A stretch of 7,151 nt of DNA from Ruminococcus sp. (GTDB lineage Bacteria > Bacillota > Clostridia > Oscillospirales > Ruminococcaceae), in assembly GCA_003446315.1 (NCBI GenBank), contig DMBA01000311.1:1-7151 (forward strand). Reading direction: 5' to 3'. The stretch's first letter is position 1. Each line of letters begins with the position of its first letter. A model generated the notes under the pieces. The model did no database searches. It had not been told where the DNA came from and saw only the letters and a program-made list of their open reading frames with translations. Below are positions 1-6,717 of this stretch, one piece after another. A program made the translations under genes and the position numbers.

Positions 1-1369
1 TTGCAAATCCGAAATCTTCCGGTGCGATCGTATAAGTACGGGTTTCACCGTTCCCGAATTCGCAGATCTTCGTATCTGCGCTGAGCGAGATCTCATCCAG
101 TTTATCCATGCCGTATACGACCATACCGCGTCTGACACCGAGCTTCATCATGACCTGCGCCATGATCTCCGTCAGCGATTCGTCATATACGCCGAGCAGC
201 GCAAACCGCGGATGTGCAGGATTCGTCAGCGGGCCGAGGATATTGAACACCGTGCGGATGCCCAGTTCTTTGCGGATGCTGCCGACATACTTCATGGAAG
301 TATGATACTTCTGTGCAAAGAAGAAGCACATTCCGACTTCTCCCAGCAGCGAAACTGCCTTTTCCGGATCCTGCTGAATATTGACACCGAGTGCTTCCAG
401 ACAGTCTGCGGTGCCGCATTTCGAGGATGCCGCACGATTGCCGTGCTTTGCGATCTTTACACCGCCTGCCGCTGCAACCAGTGCAGAGGTCGTCGAAATA
501 TTGAAGCTGTTTGCATGGTCGCCGCCCGTTCCGACGATCTCCATGACATCGTAATCATGCTGAACGGTCGTGGCGTGCTCCCGCATTGCCGCTGCACAGC
601 CGGAGATCTCATCAATGGTTTCCGCCTTTGCGCTTTTGGTAGAAAGCGCCGCAAGAAATGCAGCATTCTGGGTCGGGGTGGTTTCGCCGTTCATGATCTC
701 ATTCATGACCCCATATGCTTCTTCATAGCTGAGGTCTTGTTTATCTACGATCTTCTTGATTGCCGCGGAGATCATCTGCACGCCGTCCGTGCGGACTTTT
801 CCGGTATAGAGCAGGAAATTCCGCAGCATTTGCTTGCCGTCCGGTGTCAGGACAGATTCCGGATGGAACTGCACGCCGAATACCGGTTCTGTCGCATGCT
901 GCACTGCCATGATCTCGCCGTCTGCCGTATAAGCGGTGATGTGCAGGAATTCCGGCATTGTGGATTCCTCTGCTGCAAGAGAATGATACCGCGCTGCGAG
1001 CAGATGCTCCGGCAGATCGCGGAACAGCGGACAATCCTGCAAAACCGTGATCTCAGACTGCTTGCCGTGCATGAGCCGTTTGGCGTGCACGATCTCTGCA
1101 CCGTAAGCGGCACAAATTGCCTGATGTCCCAGACAGACACCGAGAATCGGGATCTGACTGCCGAGCTTTTTGACAACATCTATGCAAACGCCTGCATCTT
1201 CGGGTCTGCCCGGGCCGGGCGAAAGAATGATATGGGTCGGTTTGAGCGCTGCGATCTCCTCAACCGTCATGGCATCATTGCGAATGACGGTGATCTCATC
1301 TGCAAGTTCGCCCAGATATTGATACAGATTATAAGAAAAGCTATCGTAATTATCAATCAGCAGTACCAT
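1..1369 (-). CDS. trpGD: TrpGD fusion: anthranilate synthase glutamine amidotransferase / anthranilate phosphoribosyltransferase (3' end missing)
   Basis: A single open frame of 456 codons runs from the ATG at 1369 off the left edge without a stop. Residues 1-190 are a class I glutamine amidotransferase: [11 protein letters not shown] at 50-60, nucleophile Cys79 in GVCLGHQ, and His169/Glu171 in FGVQFHPES, completing the Cys-His-Glu triad. A short linker leads to the TrpD domain, which begins near Met199 ([20 protein letters not shown]) and shows the phosphoribosyl-pyrophosphate loop GTGGD (280-284), KHGNR (308-312) and DEIS (425-428, metal-binding Asp-Glu). I followed the frame across the linker and found no stop or shift, so this is a real fusion as read. 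About 258 of the usual 340 TrpD residues are present. TrpG supplies ammonia to TrpE; TrpD converts anthranilate and PRPP to phosphoribosylanthranilate in the cytoplasm. The start overlaps trpE by 17 nt and has a strong ribosome binding site, suggesting coupled translation. Confidence 0.96.
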   Translation of the reverse strand, partial: MVLLIDNYDSFSYNLYQYLGELADEITVIRNDAMTVEEIAALKPTHIILSPGPGRPEDAGVCIDVVKKLGSQIPILGVCLGHQAICAAYGAEIVHAKRLMHGKQSEITVLQDCPLFRDLPEHLLAARYHSLAAEESTMPEFLHITAYTADGEIMAVQHATEPVFGVQFHPESVLTPDGKQMLRNFLLYTGKVRTDGVQMISAAIKKIVDKQDLSYEEAYGVMNEIMNGETTPTQNAAFLAALSTKSAKAETIDEISGCAAAMREHATTVQHDYDVMEIVGTGGDHANSFNISTTSALVAAAGGVKIAKHGNRAASSKCGTADCLEALGVNIQQDPEKAVSLLGEVGMCFFFAQKYHTSMKYVGSIRKELGIRTVFNILGPLTNPAHPRFALLGVYDESLTEIMAQVMMKLGVRRGMVVYGMDKLDEISLSADTKICEFGNGETRTYTIAPEDFGFA

Positions 1370-2831
1370 CGTTCAAGCCCTCCGCTTCGTTCAGTGCGCG
1401 GACAACCGCCGCAGCCTTATTGATGCATTCCTGATATTCCTTTTCCGGCACGGAATCTGCTACGATGCCTGCGCCGCTTCTGACGAATACGGTGTTGTTT
1501 TTCCGATATGCAATACGAATTGCGATACAGGTGTCAAGATCGCCCTGGAACGAAAGATAGCCGATCGCGCCGCCGTAAATGCCGCGCTTAGCGCCTTCGA
1601 GTTCCCCGATGAGCTGACAAGCACGGATCTTCGGTGCACCGGAGAGCGTACCTGCCGGCAGAACTGCCCCGATCGCATCCAGACCGTCGCAGTCTTCCCG
1701 GATCTCGCCGCGCACTTCCGAGCCAATGTGCATCACATGCGAATAACGCTGTGTTTCATGGAATTTTTCAACAGTCACCGAGCCGAATCTGCTGACTCTG
1801 CCCAGATCATTTCTGCCGAGATCCACCAGCATATTGTGTTCTGCCAGTTCCTTTTCATCTGCAAGCAGCTCTGCTTCCAGTGCCTGATCCTCGGCATCGG
1901 TCTTGCCGCGGGGTCTTGTGCCGGCAAGCGGATATGTGTGCAGCACGCCGTCTTCCAGCTTGACCAGTGTCTCCGGAGAAGCACCTGCCACTTCCACATC
2001 CGTTCCGGAGAAATAGAACATATAAGGCGACGGATTGACCGTGCGCAGGATGCGGTAAGTATTCAGCAGCGAGCCTTCAAACGGTGCGCTGAACCGGTTC
2101 GAAAGCACGATCTGGAAAATATCGCCTTCCTGAATATAATGCTTGGCTTTTTCCACCATTGCACAATATTCTGCTTCCTTGAACAGCGGTGTCAGTTCGC
2201 CGGTCATGCGGCTGACCGGTTCCGGAAACGGCTTTCCGTTCCGCAGCAGATCTGCCATTTCCTGCAAGGTCTGCACGGTGCGGGCATATTCCGCATCCGG
2301 GTCGGAAAGGCGCATATTTGCGATCAGAATGAGCTTCTGCCGATAGTGGTCAAATGCGATGACCTTATCAAACAGCATCAGATCCAGATCCTGAAAATGG
2401 GAATCATCTTCCTGTGCCGTGCGGATGGACGGCTCCTGATAGCCGAAATAATCATATGCAAAATAGCCCACCAGACCGCCGGTAAAGGGCGGAAGCGCAT
2501 CCAGCTTCGGGCTTTTATAATCTGCAAGCAGTTTCCGCAGTTCGGCTGCGGGATCGGTTGTTTCCAGTTCGGTATCACCGATCTTCATTTTTCCGTTCCG
2601 GCAGGAGACCGAACGCTTCGGATCATAGCCGAGGAATGTGTATCTGCCGTGCGAATCCTGACCGGAAACGGATTCCAGAATAAAGCAGTGTGCAGATTCA
2701 TTTTTGAGCATACGCAGCACCCGGATCGGTGTCAGGGCATCTGCGAGCAGTTCACAGCTTACCGGCAGAACCCGGTAATCTGTTTCAGACGCATATTTGC
2801 GTGCTTCTTCCAATGTGACAGAAAATTGCAT
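1353..2831 (-). CDS. trpE: Anthranilate synthase component I (chorismate-binding subunit)
   Basis: This 492-residue protein has the usual TrpE length. With ammonia delivered by TrpG it converts chorismate to anthranilate and pyruvate, the first committed step of tryptophan synthesis. The N-terminal part carries ILES (51-54) and the middle has NPSPYMFY (266-273), which match the regions that form the tryptophan feedback site in the family, so end-product inhibition is likely. The chorismate-binding domain is complete: [10 protein letters not shown] (283-292), PLAGTRPRG (301-309), [20 protein letters not shown] (325-344), [13 protein letters not shown] (363-375), [10 protein letters not shown] (392-401), GAIGY (421-425) and [16 protein letters not shown] (451-466). 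The TrpE-type feedback residues and the downstream trpGD argue against PabB or a menaquinone/siderophore isochorismate synthase. The ATG start is set by AAGGAGG 8 nt upstream. It is the first gene after a T-box leader and overlaps trpGD at its 3' end. Confidence 0.97.
   Translation of the reverse strand: MQFSVTLEEARKYASETDYRVLPVSCELLADALTPIRVLRMLKNESAHCFILESVSGQDSHGRYTFLGYDPKRSVSCRNGKMKIGDTELETTDPAAELRKLLADYKSPKLDALPPFTGGLVGYFAYDYFGYQEPSIRTAQEDDSHFQDLDLMLFDKVIAFDHYRQKLILIANMRLSDPDAEYARTVQTLQEMADLLRNGKPFPEPVSRMTGELTPLFKEAEYCAMVEKAKHYIQEGDIFQIVLSNRFSAPFEGSLLNTYRILRTVNPSPYMFYFSGTDVEVAGASPETLVKLEDGVLHTYPLAGTRPRGKTDAEDQALEAELLADEKELAEHNMLVDLGRNDLGRVSRFGSVTVEKFHETQRYSHVMHIGSEVRGEIREDCDGLDAIGAVLPAGTLSGAPKIRACQLIGELEGAKRGIYGGAIGYLSFQGDLDTCIAIRIAYRKNNTVFVRSGAGIVADSVPEKEYQECINKAAAVVRALNEAEGLNDGTAD
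1379..1383 (-). promoter_or_regulatory. Ribosome binding site of trpGD, inside the end of trpE
   Basis: GGAGG on the minus strand lies 9 nt before the trpGD ATG (1367-1369) and is embedded in the last codons of trpE, which stops at 1353. This fixes the trpGD start and implies translational coupling, giving roughly balanced synthesis of the two anthranilate synthase subunits. Confidence 0.85.
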
Positions 2832-2839
2832 GGGGAAAC

Positions 2840-2846
2840 CCTCCTT
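2840..2846 (-). promoter_or_regulatory. Ribosome binding site of trpE
   Basis: AAGGAGG on the minus strand, 8 nt before the trpE ATG. It lies downstream of the T-box terminator and is not part of its stem, so control of trpE appears to be at transcription elongation and not by hiding this site. Confidence 0.85.
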
Positions 2847-2866
2847 TTTTCGGGGACGGGCATAAT

Positions 2867-2913
2867 AAAAAACGACCCGTCCTTCAACTGATTTCCAGTC
2901 AAGGACGAGCCGT
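2867..2913 (-). terminator. Regulated intrinsic terminator of the trp T-box
   Basis: A stem of about 18 bp begins ACGGCUCGUCCUU, closes a GAAAU loop through GACUG/CAGUU with one bulged G, and returns as GAAGGACGGGUCGU. It is followed by six U residues (2867-2872). It forms when tRNA-Trp is charged and stops transcription about 36 nt before the trpE start codon. Confidence 0.93.
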
Positions 2914-2939
2914 CTGAAACGTCTCGCGGTGCCACCTTG
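2900..2939 (-). promoter_or_regulatory. T-box antiterminator with the UGGCACCGCG element
   Basis: The conserved T-box sequence UGGCACCGCG is at 2925-2934. The antiterminator folds as CAAGG with CCUUG (outer helix), a 7-nt bulge UGGCACC, then GCGAG with CUCGU (inner helix). The bulge UGGC can pair with a 3' GCCA end of an uncharged tRNA. The C at the variable position fits a G discriminator base, as in bacterial tRNA-Trp. Its 3' strand is the same segment that forms the 5' arm of the terminator, so the two structures exclude each other. Confidence 0.92.
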
Positions 2940-3169
2940 ATTCGTTTGCTTTCCTCATGAAACACAAACGCACTTTTGCAGGATACCGGCATATCCCCGA
3001 CAACTGACGTATGTCTGCACGTCGCAGTTTTCCCAGTCTGAACCGACTGACTGCGCCCTCAGCGGGCCATTTGCTGTACTGTATCCTGTCCGGTTCTCAG
3101 CATGCCGGACTCTCTGTAAGGGCATACACAGTTTTATCTCCGCTTCAACGGTTTCTGATGTTGTTTCTT

Positions 3170-3198
3170 ATCATACCGCAAAAACGGATTTTTGTCAA
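3170..3198 (-). promoter_or_regulatory. Sigma-A type promoter of the trp operon
   Basis: The -35 box TTGACA (3193-3198) is a perfect consensus match. It is separated by exactly 17 nt from the -10 box TATGAT (3170-3175), which has one mismatch to TATAAT. Transcription should start near 3161-3164, giving a leader of about 330 nt. The stretch just upstream (about 3199-3230) is very A/T-rich and could act as an UP element. The strength fits an operon controlled afterwards by attenuation. Confidence 0.9.
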
Positions 3199-3239
3199 GC
3201 GTTTTTCATAATTTTTATTTTATAACAATTTCGTTCCTA

Positions 3240-3935
3240 TCATTCTGCGCGTTCCTGCTGCTGACCGGCACGGCGTTTCCAGCTCAGAAAGCCGTAACAA
3301 TCATTGAGCAGAAACATCCCGAAGCAAGCGATCATCGGGATACAGGAAGCATCTGTGCGGGCAGCGAGCACCCAGAGCACGATCAGTACAATGTCATTCG
3401 CCGCATATGCCAGCGCATAATACGGAGAACGGCAAGCCGTCAGATATGCCGCCAGAAAACTGGTCGTCACAGAGACAATGCTGACCGGCAGATTGGCTGT
3501 ATGGAGCCATGCGAGCAATCCGCCGAAAACGGCTGTTGCAGCGGCTGTCAGCACCGGCATGCAGAGGATCATGCGGGCAGACAGTTTCTGCCGCACGGTC
3601 ACGGTGCCGGACTGATCGAAGGGGTTGCGCAGCCATGTAATCAGCGACACCACTGCCATCGGGAGCGTCATGCCCAGATAGGTCAGCATTTCGCCGTAAT
3701 ACCGGAAAAAATAAGATATGACACCGTAAAACAGTGAGAACACGATCGTCAGAAGCTGACCCATCGGATGCCCTTTTGCCATATAGATCAGCGCCGTGAC
3801 ACCGATGAGCGAAGCGATCATCGGGAGCAAGCCGGATTCCGGATAAAGCATTCTGCTGCCGAGCACGACCAATACAGAGCAGCCCCACAGCAAATAATCA
3901 AACCGGCTGAGAATTTGAAACGGATTTCCTTTCAT
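3240..3935 (-). CDS. pnuC: PnuC-family transporter (nicotinamide riboside/related vitamin uptake)
   Basis: This is a 231-residue integral membrane protein close to the usual PnuC length of about 240. It has roughly seven to eight hydrophobic segments (about 12-29, 33-51, 58-78, 84-102, 121-143, 149-167, 174-191, 199-219) and a basic, Gln-rich C-terminus. Family-like signatures are NPFQILSRFDYLLW near the N-terminus, YALAYAANDIVLIVLW (174-189) and FLLNDCYGFLSWKRR (208-222). PnuC proteins facilitate diffusion of nicotinamide riboside for NAD salvage, with trapping by an intracellular kinase. Relatives carry thiamine, riboflavin or deoxynucleosides, and the substrate cannot be settled here. I chose the ATG at 3935 because GAGGUG lies 6 nt before it; a TTG at 3968 extends the frame by 11 residues but has no comparable site and lies within the preceding hairpin. 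No terminator is visible between its stop and the trp promoter 40 nt downstream. Confidence 0.85.
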   Translation of the reverse strand: MKGNPFQILSRFDYLLWGCSVLVVLGSRMLYPESGLLPMIASLIGVTALIYMAKGHPMGQLLTIVFSLFYGVISYFFRYYGEMLTYLGMTLPMAVVSLITWLRNPFDQSGTVTVRQKLSARMILCMPVLTAAATAVFGGLLAWLHTANLPVSIVSVTTSFLAAYLTACRSPYYALAYAANDIVLIVLWVLAARTDASCIPMIACFGMFLLNDCYGFLSWKRRAGQQQERAE

Positions 3936-3948
3936 AGCAAACACCTCG

Positions 3949-4007
3949 AAAAAAGAATGCACCCGCAATTCATCTTCAAAGACCTAACGACAAATTGCGA
4001 ATGCATT
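3949..4007 (-). terminator. Terminator-like hairpin directly upstream of pnuC (kinase terminator or attenuator)
   Basis: A 15-bp stem pairs AAUGCAUUCGCAAUU (3993-4007) with AAUUGCGGGUGCAUU (3956-3970), including two G-U pairs. It encloses a 22-nt loop and is followed by CUUUUUU (3949-3955). The U-tract ends 1 nt before the pnuC ribosome binding site GAGGUG (3942-3947). As there is no space for a promoter after it, pnuC must be transcribed through it. It is therefore either a leaky terminator of the kinase mRNA or a conditional terminator for pnuC. Confidence 0.7.
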
Positions 4008-4010
4008 TAT

Positions 4011-4028
4011 GCCTGCCCGGTGGCAGAC
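4011..4028 (-). other. Short GC-rich hairpin in the pnuC leader
   Basis: GUCUGCC (4022-4028) pairs with GGCAGGC (4011-4017) over a 4-nt ACCG loop, 7 bp in all. It lies between the kinase stop codon and the larger terminator-like hairpin and has no U-tract of its own, so alone it is not a terminator. It could be part of a structured leader for pnuC. Confidence 0.5.
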
Positions 4029-4055
4029 CTGATTCAATTGTAAACGATCATGTGT

Positions 4056-6650
4056 TTATGTGCGATCGGATTCAGGCGGGAACATCTCCTGCTCTGTACC
4101 GTCCGCATCCGGCAGAATGGGTGCGTGATAGATCGGGAAGGTCAGGATCGCTTTGAACAGATCGCCGTCCGTATGCAGATCCAGCATACCGTTCTGGAGC
4201 GCGGTCAGATCGCGTGCGATCGAAAGTCCCAGACCGCTGCCTTCCGTATGGCGGGATTTATCGCCGCGGATAAAGCGTTCCATAAGCAGATCGGGGGAAA
4301 TATTCAGCGGAGAAGCCGAAATATTCTTCATGGTGATCTCAACAAGCTCCTGATTGGTGCGGACATCCAGATAGACTCTTGTGCCGGAAAGCGCATATTT
4401 GCATGCATTGCTGAGCAGATTATCGAACACGCGCCAGATCTGTCTGCTGTCTGCAAGGATCATCAGCGGTTCATCGGGCACATTCAGCACAATGGAAAGC
4501 GCATTCTTTTCCATCTGTTCCTCATATTCACCTGCGATCTGTTCCAGCAGAACATGAATATCCATCGGCATCAGTTCCACATTCAGATTGCCGGTGGAAG
4601 CCTTGGAAGCATCCACAAGGTCGATGGTCAGCTTTTTCAGACGGGCAGCCTGCCGCCGCAGCACATCCAGATATTCTTCTGCTGTCTCATTCGGCATCTT
4701 TTCCCGGCTGAGCAGATCCACATAATTGACGATCGAAGTCAGCGGTGTTTTGAGGTCATGCGAGACATTGGTAATCAGCTCTGTCCGCAGATGCTCTGCT
4801 TTTGTCTGCTTGGCAACGATCTCGCCGACACGCCCGGTGATCTCATTGAGTGAACGGTCAAATCTGCCGAAATCAGCCGCCAGCGGAACCGGATGCTCCA
4901 CCGGCTTGAAATCGCCGGTTTCCATGCGCTGTACATGGCGGTGCAGTTCAAAATAGGCATAAACGATATACACCATCAGCAGCAGCGTCAGGAAATCCAG
5001 TGCAATGATCGGCACGGAAAGCAGGAAATCATCAAACTGCGGCACCACAACCGCATTCAGAATAAAGAGTCCGAGTGCATAGATCAGGCAGAAGAAGCAG
5101 GTCAGCGTCTTATTCCGGAACAAGCCGAAGAATCTGCGTGCTGCCCGCACGATGCCGAAGCTGCTGCCGAATATACCCGCTTTCACACGCACAGCCGTTG
5201 TATAAAGCCAGAGCACCGCGGAAGCGGCAATACACAAAATCATGCCGACGCAGAAAATGGCGATCATGCGGTAAGGCGTATCAATCTGGCTGAGCAATCG
5301 CAGCAGGAACACCGTTGCGACCATCACGATCGGCGGCAGGATAAAGAAGATCTCATAAGCAAACTGATGGATGCGTGCCACCGTGATCTCCTCATCGTTG
5401 CGGGAATGACCGGCAGCTGTACACATGGAGATACATGCGATAATGGTCAGGGCAAGCGACACGAACATAATGATTACAGACCATTCCGACCGCTTGAACA
5501 GGAGATAAAAGATCTCATAATTGGAACGGATGGAATCCTGAACGGTGAGTTTTTCCGGCAGATAGGTTCGGATATAGCAATCTCTCTCATTGGAAGATTC
5601 TGCCCGGATGGTAATATCCAGACCACTCATCAGCAGGTCTTCCAATTCATCGGATTCTGCATACACCATCAGATTATTCCGCTTCATTTCATAGTATTTT
5701 TCCAGCGACATATGGAGCTTTTCCCGGATACCGTAAGCAGTAACTGTGACCACAACGCTGTGTCCGTCATCATTCGGGATATGCGGATCTGCCTGTTCGT
5801 TTTCCGAACCGGTCTTCACAGCAGCATCTGTTCCGGTTTCTGCACCGTCTGAACCGGTGACTGCTTCCTGCACCTTTTCAGAGGCAGTCGCTGCATCCCC
5901 GCCCGCGGCGATGATGTCATCATCATCATCGTAAGAATGTGCAGCAGAAGTTGTGATCTCCCATGTACATTCCTCGCCGTAAGTTCCTTCATAGTCGTAT
6001 TTTCTTGCTTCTTCTTCATTTTTGAAGAACATATAATCCGTATACTGTCCGTCCAGCGTCAGGACATCCAGTCCGTCACGGTAAGCAATTGCCACCTTGT
6101 CATCGGTAAAATACCAGAGCAGATAGTCACTGGGCTGATCGAGAAACTGCGAAATATCCACTCTGCCGTAGACGATTTCAGCAAAATCATTCACCGGATC
6201 ATCGAAGTGCTGCGAAATCTGATAATTCAGTTTTTCCAGAAAGATCGACGTATTGGTGGTATCGGAAGCAAGCAGCGGCTGCTCCGAACCGTAATTCGGA
6301 TCATTGGTCAGCAGCAGCATGCCGTCGGAATCAGTGGCAGAAAAGCGGAAATTGGTATTATTCGGATCATACTGCGTCTGATACGCTTGCAGATTCTGCT
6401 GCAAGCCGACAATATTGGGATATTTCTTTGCACGTTCGGAAAGCTCCAGATAATCATGCAGATTATTCATTTCCTTCGCCGCGGTCATATTCAGGAAGGC
6501 TTTTCGGAAGCCGGCTGTATTATCCGCAAAGCCGATGCCGATATTGAGAATGACGATCAGCAGGGATGTGCCGAAGCACCATAAAAACAGGATCGACAGG
6601 ATCACGGCGATCGTGCGGTAAGCCGGCGTATATTTCAATTTTTTATCCAT
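4056..6650 (-). CDS. Large multi-pass membrane sensor histidine kinase
   Basis: This 864-residue kinase is much longer than a typical two-TM OmpR-partner kinase. One membrane segment (about 12-38) is followed by an extracytoplasmic region of about 350 residues and then five membrane segments (about 391-414, 428-454, 460-485, 516-537, 545-567). A linker leads to the dimerization domain with the phosphoacceptor His631 in NVSHDLKTPLTS. The ATPase domain has the N box DNLLSNACKY (Asn744, Asn748) and a GSGLGLS ATP-lid glycine motif (805-810). The usual G1 box (DxGxG) is replaced by MKNIS near 774-778, as in a recognisable clostridial subgroup. It lies 75 nt after a response regulator gene, its presumed phosphotransfer partner. 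The start is uncertain: ATG 6650 gives a clean MDKKLKYT-then-membrane N-terminus but its GAGGUG is 13 nt away; GTG 6686 has GAGGA about 9 nt upstream yet sits within a hairpin stem. The signal is unknown. Confidence 0.93.
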   Translation of the reverse strand: MDKKLKYTPAYRTIAVILSILFLWCFGTSLLIVILNIGIGFADNTAGFRKAFLNMTAAKEMNNLHDYLELSERAKKYPNIVGLQQNLQAYQTQYDPNNTNFRFSATDSDGMLLLTNDPNYGSEQPLLASDTTNTSIFLEKLNYQISQHFDDPVNDFAEIVYGRVDISQFLDQPSDYLLWYFTDDKVAIAYRDGLDVLTLDGQYTDYMFFKNEEEARKYDYEGTYGEECTWEITTSAAHSYDDDDDIIAAGGDAATASEKVQEAVTGSDGAETGTDAAVKTGSENEQADPHIPNDDGHSVVVTVTAYGIREKLHMSLEKYYEMKRNNLMVYAESDELEDLLMSGLDITIRAESSNERDCYIRTYLPEKLTVQDSIRSNYEIFYLLFKRSEWSVIIMFVSLALTIIACISMCTAAGHSRNDEEITVARIHQFAYEIFFILPPIVMVATVFLLRLLSQIDTPYRMIAIFCVGMILCIAASAVLWLYTTAVRVKAGIFGSSFGIVRAARRFFGLFRNKTLTCFFCLIYALGLFILNAVVVPQFDDFLLSVPIIALDFLTLLLMVYIVYAYFELHRHVQRMETGDFKPVEHPVPLAADFGRFDRSLNEITGRVGEIVAKQTKAEHLRTELITNVSHDLKTPLTSIVNYVDLLSREKMPNETAEEYLDVLRRQAARLKKLTIDLVDASKASTGNLNVELMPMDIHVLLEQIAGEYEEQMEKNALSIVLNVPDEPLMILADSRQIWRVFDNLLSNACKYALSGTRVYLDVRTNQELVEITMKNISASPLNISPDLLMERFIRGDKSRHTEGSGLGLSIARDLTALQNGMLDLHTDGDLFKAILTFPIYHAPILPDADGTEQEMFPPESDRT
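5760..5936 (-). repeat. Acidic low-complexity insert in the kinase ectodomain, with a GAT trinucleotide tract
   Basis: Residues about 239-297 of the kinase are poor in hydrophobic residues and rich in Asp, Glu, Ala, Gly and Thr. The segment starts with SYDDDDDII, encoded by a run of GAT codons (about 5914-5931). It separates two beta-like stretches (CTWEITTSAA and HSVVVTVTAYG), so it looks like a flexible loop inserted in a folded domain outside the membrane. Its role is unknown. Confidence 0.7.
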
Positions 6651-6677
6651 ATCGTGAAAGCGACACCTCACAAAAAC

Positions 6678-6717
6678 AGACGGCACCGCAGAACATCCTC
6701 AGAACAGCGGTGCATCT
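6678..6717 (-). terminator. Terminator-like hairpin between response regulator and kinase genes
   Basis: AGAUGCACCGC (6707-6717) pairs with GCGGUGCCGUCU (6678-6689) as 11 bp with one bulged C and one G-U, around a 17-nt loop. It is followed after one G by five U residues (6672-6676). The U-tract is short and the loop large, so termination would be partial. It could lower kinase expression relative to the regulator, or protect the upstream message as a processing stem. Confidence 0.45.

Larger units (their letters stand above)
2867..3163 (-). ncRNA. Tryptophan T-box riboswitch leader of the trp operon
   Basis: This cis-acting RNA senses the charging state of tRNA-Trp and controls transcription into trpE. 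Stem I can be drawn from 3144 to 3061: base helix AGCGG (3140-3144) with CCGCU (3061-3065), an internal specifier loop, a middle helix (GUAU with AUAC, CUGU with ACAG), the conserved AGAGAG (3110-3115), and a distal hairpin GUCCGG/CCGGAC closing an AUGCUGAGAA-type loop. The 3' side of the specifier loop reads AAAUGGC, with UGG, the Trp codon, at 3067-3069. Further hairpins follow: CGCAGU/ACUGCG around 3025-3056, GGAUA/UAUCC near 2980-2996, and CGUUUG/CAAACG near 2942-2970. The T-box, antiterminator and terminator complete the element. The 5' end is inferred from the promoter. The T-box class is very secure; the exact specifier codon is inferred from the fold and gene context. Confidence 0.93.

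Noticed and set aside
212..1423. Plus-strand open frame of 403 codons opposite trpGD
   Set aside because: It lies almost entirely antisense to trpGD, whose domains and catalytic residues are clear. Its translation is rich in Cys, His and Arg with no recognisable motif, typical of a shadow frame.
1728..2891. Plus-strand open frame of 387 codons opposite trpE
   Set aside because: It is fully antisense to the conserved trpE gene and extends into the T-box terminator. The composition is Cys/Phe/His-rich and no family is recognisable.
2759..2992. Minus-strand small open frame that could look like a trp leader peptide
   Set aside because: It starts inside the T-box structures, contains no tandem Trp codons, and overlaps the trpE start; control is by tRNA binding and not by leader-peptide translation.
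3011..3211. Small plus-strand open frame in the trp leader region
   Set aside because: The region is explained by the minus-strand T-box RNA and promoter; the frame has no recognisable product.
3936..3968. TTG-initiated 11-residue extension of pnuC
   Set aside because: It begins inside the 3' arm of the upstream hairpin without a good ribosome binding site, whereas ATG 3935 has GAGGUG 6 nt upstream.
4893..5852. Plus-strand open frame of 319 codons opposite the kinase (and similar ones at 4050-4853 and 5937-6584)
   Set aside because: The minus-strand kinase is well supported by motifs; these frames give His/Gln/Ile-rich sequence without domains and no matching ribosome binding site logic.
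5912..5930. CAT/GAT trinucleotide tract as a CRISPR or regulatory repeat
   Set aside because: It is only a few triplets long, lies in frame inside the kinase gene and encodes Asp; there are no spaced repeat units.
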